A model generated the notes under the pieces. That model was not told the DNA's origin. It ran no database searches and saw only the letters and a program-made list of their open reading frames with translations. From assembly GCA_030424975.1 (NCBI GenBank), contig JAUHVY010000002.1, positions 682,001 to 746,000 of the forward strand: a stretch of 64,000 nucleotides of DNA, given 5' to 3'. The stretch comes from Alphaproteobacteria bacterium. GTDB taxonomy: Bacteria; Pseudomonadota; Alphaproteobacteria; Micavibrionales; Micavibrionaceae. How positions within the stretch are numbered: the stretch's first letter is position 1; every line of letters begins with the position of its first letter. Positions 53,553-61,441 of this stretch are shown here, one piece after another. Position numbers and translations under genes: made by a program.

Positions 53553-54614
53553 ATGAATTGGCTGTCTAACTTTATTCCTCCGCGTATTCGTTCTTTTGTG
53601 AGTGAGCAAAAGGAAGTGCCGGATAATTTGTGGCAGAAATGTAATGCCTGTGAAGGGATGTTATTTCACCGTGATTTAGCAAATAATCATAATGTTTGTT
53701 ACCACTGTGGTCATCACCTGCGTTTGAGCGTGAAAAGCCGTTTGAATATGTTGTTCGATGGCGGTGAATATGAAAGTGTTGAGCTGCCGAAAGTGGCGCA
53801 TGACCCGCTGAAGTTTAAAGATCGTAAGAAATATGTCGATCGTATCAAAGAGGCACAAACAAAAACCAACCTAAAAGAGGCCGTGACGATTGCGCGCGGT
53901 AAAATGGGTGGGTTACCTGTGGTGTTTGTGGCGTTTAATTTCCGTTACATGGGGGGCTCTATGGGGGCTGCTGTTGGTGAAGCCATCGTGAAGGCGGCGG
54001 AAATTGCCGTGAAGGATAAGGCCGCGCTTATCGCTGTGCCCGCATCAGGTGGTGCGCGTATGCAAGAAGGGATGATTTCCCTCATGCAGATGCCGCGCAG
54101 TATTATTGCCGTTGAAATGGTGAAGGATGCGAAGCTGCCTTATATCGTGATCTTAACTGACCCGACAACAGGCGGCGTAAGTGCGTCATTTGCGATGGTT
54201 GGTGATATTCACATCGCTGAGCCCGGATCTATGATCGGTTTTGCTGGCCGCCGTGTGATTGAAGAAACCGTGCGTGAAACATTGCCTGATGATTTCCAGA
54301 CTGCAGAATATCTTTTGGAACATGGTATGGTTGATATGGTCGTAGAGCGTAAGGAAATGCGCAAGACATTAGTGAATTTGATCAGCATCATGACACAGCA
54401 GCCTGCAACGATTGATCCGGATGATAATGGCGGCCCGAAAGGTGGCAAGTCATCGGAAAGTGCTCCGGCCAATACAAATGCAAAAGCTGAAGCGAGTGAA
54501 AACGGTCAAAAGGCATCCACACAAGCAAAAGCAGCATTAAAAGCCGTTCAAAACATTTCCCAAAATGTTGAAGATGTTAAAGGTCATGGCGCCGCACAAG
54601 CAGCCGGTGCCTAG
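53553..54614 (+). CDS. accD: Acetyl-CoA carboxylase carboxyltransferase beta subunit
   Basis: AccD, with AccA, transfers the carboxyl from biotin to acetyl-CoA to give malonyl-CoA. The 353-residue protein has a four-Cys zinc finger (CNACEGMLFHRDLANN, then CYHCG; about residues 31-58), the acyl-CoA-binding crotonase core with GGSMGAAVGE and ASGGARMQEGMISLMQM, and a DPTTGGVSASFAM loop. A Lys/Ala-rich tail of about 65 residues follows the core and is longer than usual. The trp-accD-folC order is conserved. Confidence 0.96.
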   Translation: MNWLSNFIPPRIRSFVSEQKEVPDNLWQKCNACEGMLFHRDLANNHNVCYHCGHHLRLSVKSRLNMLFDGGEYESVELPKVAHDPLKFKDRKKYVDRIKEAQTKTNLKEAVTIARGKMGGLPVVFVAFNFRYMGGSMGAAVGEAIVKAAEIAVKDKAALIAVPASGGARMQEGMISLMQMPRSIIAVEMVKDAKLPYIVILTDPTTGGVSASFAMVGDIHIAEPGSMIGFAGRRVIEETVRETLPDDFQTAEYLLEHGMVDMVVERKEMRKTLVNLISIMTQQPATIDPDDNGGPKGGKSSESAPANTNAKAEASENGQKASTQAKAALKAVQNISQNVEDVKGHGAAQAAGA

Positions 54615-54627
54615 ATAACGGAATGCC

Positions 54628-55968
54628 ATGCATCAGGCAGACCTAAGCCATAGCCATAAAAGCCTGGAAGAGAAGCTGAATAAAATTTTTCAGCTTCGTC
54701 GTACCAAAACCAAAGTGAATTGGGATCCCGAGTTATATCATAAATTACTGGCTGATTTTGGTAACCCGCATTTGAATTTACCACCTGTTATTCATGTTGC
54801 GGGAACAAACGGTAAGGGCTCGGTGATTGCGATGCTCCGTTCTATTCTTGAGGCGTCTGGAAAGCGCGTTCATGTCTATACTTCCCCGCATCTTATTCAT
54901 GTGAACGAACGTATCACATTATCGGGCAAGCATATTGACAATGCACAGCTGGAGGCCCTGATTGATGAGGCGTTATCCTATATTGATGATGCGCCGCTCT
55001 CGTTTTTCGAAATTATTACCGCTGTTGCGTTTAAGGCCTTTTCACAAGTGCCTGCGGATATTTTATTGCTAGAGGTCGGAATGGGTGGACGACTGGATTG
55101 CACAAATGTTATTGCCGCGCCCGTTGCAACGGTTATTAATCGTATTTCATTGGATCATACGGAATTCCTTGGTGATGATATTGCGCAAATTGCTGCACAA
55201 AAGTCCGGCATCATAAAGCAAAAAGTTCCGTGTTTTATAGGCTATCAAGGGCATGATAATAATGCAGACATTATTCATGATGTTATCCAACGTGAAGCCC
55301 ATGAACAGGGAGTGCAGGCCGTTTTTTACGGCGATGATTTTAGTGCGGTATCAAAAGATTCGGCGCTTCATTTTATAATGGGGGCTTTCGAAGAAGAATG
55401 CTATGCATTGCCCGCGTTAATCGGCGAGCATCAAATCTATAATGCGGCGCTTGCGATAGCTGTCATAAAGGCATTGCCTGCACCGTTTTCAGAAATCACA
55501 AATGATCATATCAATAACGGGTTATTGGCTGTGCAATGGCCCGGACGTTTGCAAAGGTTGGATGCTGCGTGTTTTGGCTTGTCGAATGATACGGAAATTT
55601 GGCTCGATTGCGGGCATAACGATAGTGCAGGCGAAGCGCTGGCAGAGCAAGTACGGTATTGGGACCAGGATCAGGAAAAAGAAAATCATTTGATTTTTGC
55701 GATGTTGGGTCAAAAGGACGCGAAAGGGTTTCTCTCTCCTTTATCCGAAGTTATTCATCAATTTCATTTGGTGCCGATTGCGAATGACCCCAGTTCTAAA
55801 ACAGTCAAAGACATTAATCTTGATGGTTTTCCGAAAGTAATATCTGTGCAGGAGCATACGTATGTGTTTGAAGCGATAAAGAACAGTGCGCGCGGCAATT
55901 CCCGTGTCATTATAGCAGGGTCGGTCTATCTGGCAGGCGAAGTTCTGCAAGCGATAGAAAAGGCGTGA
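54628..55968 (+). CDS. folC: Folylpolyglutamate synthase/dihydrofolate synthase
   Basis: FolC adds glutamate to dihydropteroate and then to folates. The 446-residue Mur-ligase-type protein has P-loop HVAGTNGKGSV (about residues 54-64), SPHLIHVNERI, DILLLEVGMGGRLDCTN, ISLDHTEFLGD and GEHQIYNAALAIA, and a C-terminal domain with IWLDCGHN. The length is normal. It starts 13 bases after accD. The thioredoxin gene that often follows folC is absent; a two-component system follows. Confidence 0.94.
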   Translation: MHQADLSHSHKSLEEKLNKIFQLRRTKTKVNWDPELYHKLLADFGNPHLNLPPVIHVAGTNGKGSVIAMLRSILEASGKRVHVYTSPHLIHVNERITLSGKHIDNAQLEALIDEALSYIDDAPLSFFEIITAVAFKAFSQVPADILLLEVGMGGRLDCTNVIAAPVATVINRISLDHTEFLGDDIAQIAAQKSGIIKQKVPCFIGYQGHDNNADIIHDVIQREAHEQGVQAVFYGDDFSAVSKDSALHFIMGAFEEECYALPALIGEHQIYNAALAIAVIKALPAPFSEITNDHINNGLLAVQWPGRLQRLDAACFGLSNDTEIWLDCGHNDSAGEALAEQVRYWDQDQEKENHLIFAMLGQKDAKGFLSPLSEVIHQFHLVPIANDPSSKTVKDINLDGFPKVISVQEHTYVFEAIKNSARGNSRVIIAGSVYLAGEVLQAIEKA

Positions 55969-56029
55969 TTAAATGTATATGCTATGCACAAATCGTTGAT
56001 AAAAGTGCATTGTTTTGGGATAATAACGC

Positions 56030-56734
56030 ATGACAAATAAAATTTTCCTGGTCGATGATGACCGTAACATATTGCTGTCTGTTTCTATGGCGCTTGAAGC
56101 GGAAGGCTTCAAAGTTGAAACATTCAACGACGGTGAATCCGGATTAAAAGCGATTTTGGAGCAAGAGCCGGATTTGGTTGTCTTGGATGTCAAAATGCCG
56201 CGTATGGACGGTATTGAGGTATTGACCAAATTGCGAGAGGTCAGCAACGTTCCGGTGATCTTTTTAACATCTAAGGACGACGAGGTTGATCAGGTTATCG
56301 GCCTGCGTATGGGGGCGGATGACTACGTCACTAAACCATTTTCTCAACGCCTCTTAATTGAACGCATTAAGGTTTTAATCCGTCGTTGGGAATTGTTGAA
56401 AAATGACGTACAGCAGACTGAGCAAATCAGCGAGAATTATGAGTACGGTAACCTGGTTTTGGATGATTCGCGCCATTTATGTTCATGGCAGGGTAATCCT
56501 CTAAACCTTACTGTTACTGAATATTTGCTTGTTAAGGCCTTGGCCATGCGACCGGGGCATGTTCGTAACAGAGATCAGTTGATTGATATGGCATATGGTG
56601 AGAATATCTATGTTGATGACAGAACGATTGATTCGCACATTAAACGGGTGCGAAAGAAGTTTAAAAAGATAGATGAAGAATTCGACAGAATCGAAACCCT
56701 ATACGGAGTCGGCTACCGCTACAAAGAAGAATAG
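56030..56734 (+). CDS. chvI: Response regulator ChvI
   Basis: ChvI is an OmpR-type regulator of envelope, acid and exopolysaccharide responses in alphaproteobacteria. The 234-residue protein has a receiver domain (1-120; acidic pair at 9-10, phospho-acceptor D53 in LVVLDVKMP, TSKDD, KPFS with the conserved Lys) and a winged-helix domain (about 140-232, ending ETLYGVGYRYKEE). It is followed by chvG, whose chosen start overlaps it by 62 bases. Confidence 0.93.
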   Translation: MTNKIFLVDDDRNILLSVSMALEAEGFKVETFNDGESGLKAILEQEPDLVVLDVKMPRMDGIEVLTKLREVSNVPVIFLTSKDDEVDQVIGLRMGADDYVTKPFSQRLLIERIKVLIRRWELLKNDVQQTEQISENYEYGNLVLDDSRHLCSWQGNPLNLTVTEYLLVKALAMRPGHVRNRDQLIDMAYGENIYVDDRTIDSHIKRVRKKFKKIDEEFDRIETLYGVGYRYKEE

Positions 56735-58439
56735 CCGATGGTTCCGCATAAGCTCGCAGCGCGGGGAAATAGAGCAACTCTTTGACTTATATTGGGGCGG
56801 TAAGGAACGCCGTATTACCGGTATGACCCTTCGTATTATGGGGGTCAATGCCCTTGCGGTGATTACACTGGTTATCGGGGGGGTATATCTTGGTAAGTAT
56901 AAAGACAATCTTGTAGAGAATAAGCTTGAGCGATTTAAGGTCGAAACTATTCTTGTAACTGCAGCTGTTTCAGAGGGTGCGTTAGCGACGCAGAAAACCG
57001 AAGACGGAGAAGTTATTTTCCTTTCTCAGACGAAATCAGAAAAACTGGTGGGGCATCTTGCCGCGACGTTGGGCAAGCGTATCATGGTTTTTGATGTGGA
57101 AGATAAGCTGGTCGCTGACTCGCAGGAAGTAATTAAAAATTCAAAAGTCGGCCCTATCGTTCAGATTGTGGAAGAAAAAGAACCGGAATTGAGCAGTGTT
57201 GAGCTTTTGAAAGATATTTTGCGCTATACAGCATCGCTTTTTCCAAGATTTGATCGTTTGCCTAAATTTCGCGGAATAGAATCATTGAGCGGTGCGGATT
57301 ATCTTGATGTTGTTGATGCAAAAAAGAAAATGCTGAGCTTTTCTGTTTGGCGATCAAATGAAGATGACATTATACTGACTGCGGCTATGCCAATCTTGAC
57401 TGAAACGACGGTTGCGGGTGTCGTTTTTATCATAAATGAGAATAATGATATTCAAGAGGCTCTGGATGACACGTTCTTTGATGTTGTTAAAATATTCTGC
57501 ATAACATTAGCAATTACGATGTTGCTGTCTATTTATTTGTCAGGCGTGATTGCAAAACCTTTGCGTAAACTGGCACAAGCTGCAGAAGATGTGCGTAAAG
57601 GGAAGTTAAAGCATACAGACATTCCCGATATGAGTGATCGTCATGACGAGATTGGTGAGTTATCGGTTGTTTTGCGTGATATGACGAATGCGCTATGGGA
57701 GCGTATGGATACAATTGAAGCTTTCGCAGCGGATGTATCTCATGAGATTAAAAACCCTCTTAGCTCCCTTAAGAGTGCAGTGGAAACAGCAGGGATTGTC
57801 AAAAAGAAAGAAGATCTGAATAAGCTTTTGGATGTCATTAAAAATGACGTTGATCGTCTTGATCGACTGATTACAGACATTTCCAATGCCTCCCGTTTGG
57901 ATGCGGAGTTATCGCGAGAAGTTTTTGAAGTCGTAGATATGAAAAAGGTGCTTCGTGAACTAATTGATTCGTATAAAAGCCCCCTTGAGAGGGATGTCGA
58001 CAGTAAGTTAAATAATGATGAAGCCTTGAAGGACGGCGTTTTGATTACGCTTGATTTATCGGATGAGGACGATATTTTTGTTCGTGGTAGTGAAGGACGC
58101 CTTATTCAGGTTTTGCAAAACATAATTTCCAATGCGCTGTCTTTTGCGCCCAAAAAGTCACGTATTCGTATTGCAACAAAAATAAAATCAAAGCGTCTGA
58201 CAATATTTATCGATGATGAGGGACAGGGCATACCGAAAGGTAAATTAAAAACGATTTTTGAGCGTTTTTATTCAGAACGTCCGAAACACGAAGATTACGG
58301 TAGGCATTCCGGCTTAGGGTTATCTATATGTAAGCAAATTATCACGGCGCATAACGGTATTTTATACGCGGAGAACCTAACAGATCGTTCAGGCGAAATT
58401 ACGGGGGCAAGATTTATTATTGTCTTGAATATTTTATGA
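56673..58439 (+). CDS. chvG: Sensor histidine kinase ChvG
   Basis: ChvG phosphorylates ChvI in response to envelope or acid stress. The 588-residue protein has membrane segments at about residues 53-75 and 272-295, a periplasmic sensor between them, a HAMP domain (about 295-345), the H-box SHEIKNPLSSLKSAVE with His357, and an ATPase domain with NIISNALSFAP, DEGQGIPKG and SGLGLSICKQI. The start at 56673 lies inside chvI; the only later ATG (56823) sits directly before the first membrane segment and lacks a ribosome-binding site. The stretch between (RWFRISSQRGEIEQ) looks coding. Either start is possible. Confidence 0.9.
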   Translation: MKNSTESKPYTESATATKKNSRWFRISSQRGEIEQLFDLYWGGKERRITGMTLRIMGVNALAVITLVIGGVYLGKYKDNLVENKLERFKVETILVTAAVSEGALATQKTEDGEVIFLSQTKSEKLVGHLAATLGKRIMVFDVEDKLVADSQEVIKNSKVGPIVQIVEEKEPELSSVELLKDILRYTASLFPRFDRLPKFRGIESLSGADYLDVVDAKKKMLSFSVWRSNEDDIILTAAMPILTETTVAGVVFIINENNDIQEALDDTFFDVVKIFCITLAITMLLSIYLSGVIAKPLRKLAQAAEDVRKGKLKHTDIPDMSDRHDEIGELSVVLRDMTNALWERMDTIEAFAADVSHEIKNPLSSLKSAVETAGIVKKKEDLNKLLDVIKNDVDRLDRLITDISNASRLDAELSREVFEVVDMKKVLRELIDSYKSPLERDVDSKLNNDEALKDGVLITLDLSDEDDIFVRGSEGRLIQVLQNIISNALSFAPKKSRIRIATKIKSKRLTIFIDDEGQGIPKGKLKTIFERFYSERPKHEDYGRHSGLGLSICKQIITAHNGILYAENLTDRSGEITGARFIIVLNIL

Positions 58440-59287
58440 TTGAAATACACAAAAAACCATTAATTATCACCGGGCTGTCAGGGGCGGGGATTTCGACAGT
58501 CCTCAAGGTAATGGAAGATTTTCGCTATGAGGTTTTCGATAACTTTCCGCTCTCGCTTGTGAAAACTTTGTCAGAAAAGACAACGCCGATCGAGGGAGCA
58601 AAAGGGATTGCTTTTGGTATAGATACGCGCACCCGTGGCTTTAGTCCTGAGGCTGTGCTAAATGCCGTAAAAGAAATGGACGCTACGCTTGTATTTATTA
58701 CATCGGATGATTCGGTGTTGCATAAACGGTTCAAGCAGACCCGCCGCCGTCACCCGCTCGCGAAGAATAAATCGGTGTCTTATGGTATTCGTGAGGAGCG
58801 TAAGCTGCTGGCAGATATACAAAAAAACGCAGATTTTGTGATTGATTCAACTGATACATCAATCCATGATTTGCGCCATATACTGGAGGGTCATTTTGCG
58901 TTGCATCCGGAAGGAAACTTAACGGTTTCGCTTATGTCGTTCGGTTTTAAGAACGGTAGCCCGCGCGAGGCCGATATTATTATGGATGTCAGGTTCCTGG
59001 ATAATCCGCATTGGAAGGCTGATCTGCGTCCCAAAACCGGTTTGGATAAAGAGGTTGGCGATTATATTCGCACTGATAAAAGTTTTGACAGCTTCCTGCA
59101 GAATTTCAAAAATCTGATTGAGCCGTTGATCCCGCGATACGCGGAAGAGGGGAAAAGCTATCTGACGATTGCGATTGGATGCACGGGCGGGCGCCATAGA
59201 TCGGTGTATATTGTGGAAACCTTACAGAAATGGCTAGCAGATAAAGGTATTGCCGCGGATGCGGACCACCGAGATTTGAAGAAATAG
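58436..59287 (+). CDS. rapZ: RapZ (YvcJ/RNase adapter family) with altered Walker A
   Basis: RapZ is a nucleotide-binding protein that in E. coli senses glucosamine-6-phosphate and presents sRNA to RNase E. The 283-residue product overlaps chvG by 4 bases. The P-loop reads GLSGAGIST (13-21), with Ile19 where Lys or Arg is usual. The C-terminal half keeps family stretches: SFGFKNGSPREADIIMDVRFLDNPHW and IAIGCTGGRHRSVYIVE. In other alphaproteobacteria hprK usually lies between chvG and rapZ, with EIIA-Man and HPr genes after; none is here. Confidence 0.92.
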   Translation: MIEIHKKPLIITGLSGAGISTVLKVMEDFRYEVFDNFPLSLVKTLSEKTTPIEGAKGIAFGIDTRTRGFSPEAVLNAVKEMDATLVFITSDDSVLHKRFKQTRRRHPLAKNKSVSYGIREERKLLADIQKNADFVIDSTDTSIHDLRHILEGHFALHPEGNLTVSLMSFGFKNGSPREADIIMDVRFLDNPHWKADLRPKTGLDKEVGDYIRTDKSFDSFLQNFKNLIEPLIPRYAEEGKSYLTIAIGCTGGRHRSVYIVETLQKWLADKGIAADADHRDLKK

Positions 59288-59312
59288 CGTAAAAAGGTGT
59301 TTGTAAATAAGC

Positions 59313-59338
59313 AAAAGGCGGGAATTTCCCGCCTTTTT
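59313..59338. terminator. Bidirectional intrinsic terminator
   Basis: An 11-bp perfect stem (59313-59323 with 59327-59337) with a 3-base loop has A and T tracts at its ends. It separates rapZ from the convergent 45-residue gene. Confidence 0.88.
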
Positions 59339-59363
59339 AAATTCTTACATTCCGTTTTCGGAA

Positions 59364-59501
59364 TTACATGTCCAATGTGTTTGTGTTGTCAACACTTGGA
59401 GCAAGAGACATCTCGTAACCTGCGCTTGCGTTTGCTGCGAAAGCTGGAAGAATACCTGTTACTGTTACTGGAGCTGCTGCACCTGAAAAATCTTGGTTCA
59501 T
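59364..59501 (-). CDS. 45-residue Ala/Thr-rich peptide coupled to the 128-residue gene (unknown)
   Basis: This small frame was read directly from the sequence: it opens [16 protein letters not shown] and ends TNTLDM. Its ATG overlaps the stop of the upstream gene as ATGA, a GAAAGGGTG stretch precedes it, and codon choice is uniform (GCA, ACA, CCA, GTA), so I think it is real. The peptide is Ala, Thr and Val-rich, almost uncharged, with no Lys or Arg. No family is recognised; it could be a small structural or secreted peptide. A terminator follows. Confidence 0.55.
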   Translation of the reverse strand: MNQDFSGAAAPVTVTGILPAFAANASAGYEMSLAPSVDNTNTLDM

Positions 59502-59884
59502 ATGAAAACACCCTTTCTTATTGTAAAAACCGCATTATCTTTGGAAACACCGGAGCCGTCGTAGTCTTTAAAAACTATCTTTGTCTGGTCGCCTGCCTGT
59601 GCTTCAGGTATTACAGTATACAAAACACGTGTCTTTGTCAAACTTGAAAGATCAATAAGATCATTTTTTCCGTTCAGAAGGGTAATAAGGTTCATAACCT
59701 TCTTTTCAGTGACCTCCCGATCCTCTTCTTTTTTAATAAGGACGTAATCCCCCACATGTGTGTAGTCATTTTGCGAATGGTTAAATTCGAAAATTTGGAA
59801 TGCGCGTTCAACAAGCGGATTTGGCCTGTAAATGAAGCGTGATCTGTCCCCGGGGACAGTTTGTTCGTTAAAATTAATGCTCAT
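59498..59884 (-). CDS. Hypothetical protein of 128 residues
   Basis: The product is soluble, with no signal peptide or membrane segment. Visible stretches are [53 protein letters not shown], and a C-terminal [17 protein letters not shown]. The ATG lies about 100 bases from the divergent ahcY start. I do not recognise the family. It forms a two-gene unit with the 45-residue peptide and replaces the EIIA-Man/HPr genes expected between rapZ and ahcY. Confidence 0.65.
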   Translation of the reverse strand: MSINFNEQTVPGDRSRFIYRPNPLVERAFQIFEFNHSQNDYTHVGDYVLIKKEEDREVTEKKVMNLITLLNGKNDLIDLSSLTKTRVLYTVIPEAQAGDQTKIVFKDYDGSGVSKDNAVFTIRKGVFI

Positions 59885-59983
59885 ATTTCAATATTACCAT
59901 TGGTTTTTATAAAAAAAAATGTTTTAGTCACCTCACTGAAAAAAAGTTTTAGCATATATGTGTTTATTTTTAAGGAGAAAAAT

Positions 59984-61294
59984 ATGTCCGTTGCCCCAAA
60001 AAGTGTAGAGCAGGATTATAAAGTCAAGGATATCAGCCTTGCAGAAGCAGGCCGTCTGCAAATTGATTTGGCCCAAGATGAGATGCCGGGCCTTATGTCG
60101 ATTCGTGAAGAATACGGCGCGGAGCAGCCTTTGAAAGGTGCTCGCATTGTCGGATGTTTGCATATGACTGTGCAAACGGCCGTTTTGATCGAAACATTAA
60201 CAAGCTTGGGCGCGGAAGTGCGTTGGAGCTCATGTAACATCTTCTCAACACAAGACGAAGCAGCAGCAGCGATCGCAGCAGCAGGTATTCCTGTTTTCGC
60301 ATGGAAAGGTGAAACAGAAGAAGAATATGAATGGTGTATCCACCAGACAGTGAAAGGCCCGAATGGCTGGACACCGAATATGATTCTGGATGACGGTGGT
60401 GATTTGACTGCTTTGGTTCATAAAGAATATCCGGAATTGATGGAAGACATCAAAGGGATCTCCGAAGAAACAACAACAGGTGTGTTGTTCTTGAAGAAAA
60501 TGGAAAAAGAAGGTCGTTTGAAAGCGCCTGCTATTAATGTGAATGACTCTGTTACAAAATCAAAATTCGACAATAAATACGGTTGTCGTGAATCTTTGGT
60601 TGATGCGATCCGTCGTGCGACAGATGTTATGCTTGCCGGTAAAGTGGCCATGGTTTGTGGTTACGGGGATGTCGGTAAGGGTTCTGCGGAATCATTGTCT
60701 TCACAAGGCGTACGCGTAATGGTTTCTGAAATTGACCCGATCTGTGCATTGCAGGCCGTTATGGATGGTTACGAAGTAACAACTATGGAAGATGCAGCGC
60801 CACGTGCTGACATTTTCGTGACAACAACAGGTAACAAAGACATTATTACTGTTGACCATATGCGCGATATGAAAGACCGTGCAATCGTGTGTAACATCGG
60901 TCACTTCGACAACGAAATTCAGGTTGAGCCGACACGTAACATGAAATGGACAAACATCAAGCCACAGGTTGATGAAATCGAATTCCCAAGCGGAAAGCGT
61001 ATTATCTTGCTAGCTGAAGGTCGTTTGGTGAACCTGGGTTGTGCAACCGGTCACCCGTCATTCGTGATGAGTGCATCTTTCACAAACCAGACATTGGCGC
61101 AAATCGAGCTTTGGAAAAATCATGGTGAATACGAAAACAAAGTTTACGTATTGCCAAAGCATTTGGATGAAAAAGTTGCTGCTCTTCACCTTGATAAGGT
61201 TGGTGCGAAACTAACGAAGCTTTCACAGGAACAAGCTGATTACATCGGCGTTGAAGTTGCTGGTCCGTTCAAGGGCGATGCATATCGTTACTAA
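59984..61294 (+). CDS. ahcY: S-adenosylhomocysteine hydrolase, short form
   Basis: AhcY splits S-adenosylhomocysteine to adenosine and homocysteine, recycling the methyl cycle. I start at the ATG at 59984 behind AAGGAG, giving 436 residues; a longer frame adds a hydrophobic lead without similarity. Key stretches are [55 protein letters not shown] (NAD site), HFDNEI and the C-terminal [10 protein letters not shown]. An insertion of about 35 residues typical of alphaproteobacterial enzymes is missing between [12 protein letters not shown] and KGISEE, so it has the eukaryote-like length. Confidence 0.95.
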   Translation: MSVAPKSVEQDYKVKDISLAEAGRLQIDLAQDEMPGLMSIREEYGAEQPLKGARIVGCLHMTVQTAVLIETLTSLGAEVRWSSCNIFSTQDEAAAAIAAAGIPVFAWKGETEEEYEWCIHQTVKGPNGWTPNMILDDGGDLTALVHKEYPELMEDIKGISEETTTGVLFLKKMEKEGRLKAPAINVNDSVTKSKFDNKYGCRESLVDAIRRATDVMLAGKVAMVCGYGDVGKGSAESLSSQGVRVMVSEIDPICALQAVMDGYEVTTMEDAAPRADIFVTTTGNKDIITVDHMRDMKDRAIVCNIGHFDNEIQVEPTRNMKWTNIKPQVDEIEFPSGKRIILLAEGRLVNLGCATGHPSFVMSASFTNQTLAQIELWKNHGEYENKVYVLPKHLDEKVAALHLDKVGAKLTKLSQEQADYIGVEVAGPFKGDAYRY

Positions 61295-61319
61295 GATTTA
61301 CGATTATACAGTTTATAAT

Positions 61320-61352
61320 ATCCCCGCTTTCTATGAGGGCGGGGATTTTCTT
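61320..61352 (+). terminator. Intrinsic terminator after ahcY
   Basis: An 8-bp perfect GC-rich stem (61320-61327 with 61339-61346) is followed by a T-rich run with one C interruption. Confidence 0.8.
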
Positions 61353-61441
61353 TTGCACTTTCCTCTTGGTTTTCTATGCATTCATGCATAAAATCATCTT
61401 TCTAAAGCCTGCGTACTCAATTTACATGACGGATCACTTAT

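Noticed and set aside
56673-56734. Programmed frameshift fusing ChvI and ChvG
   Set aside because: ChvI ends with a complete winged-helix domain (GVGYRYKEE) before its stop, and no slippery sequence is evident, so this is a simple overlap.
59885-59983. Possible SAM or SAH riboswitch upstream of ahcY
   Set aside because: Only 99 AT-rich bases shared with a divergent gene; no conserved helix or pseudoknot pattern of known riboswitches is visible.
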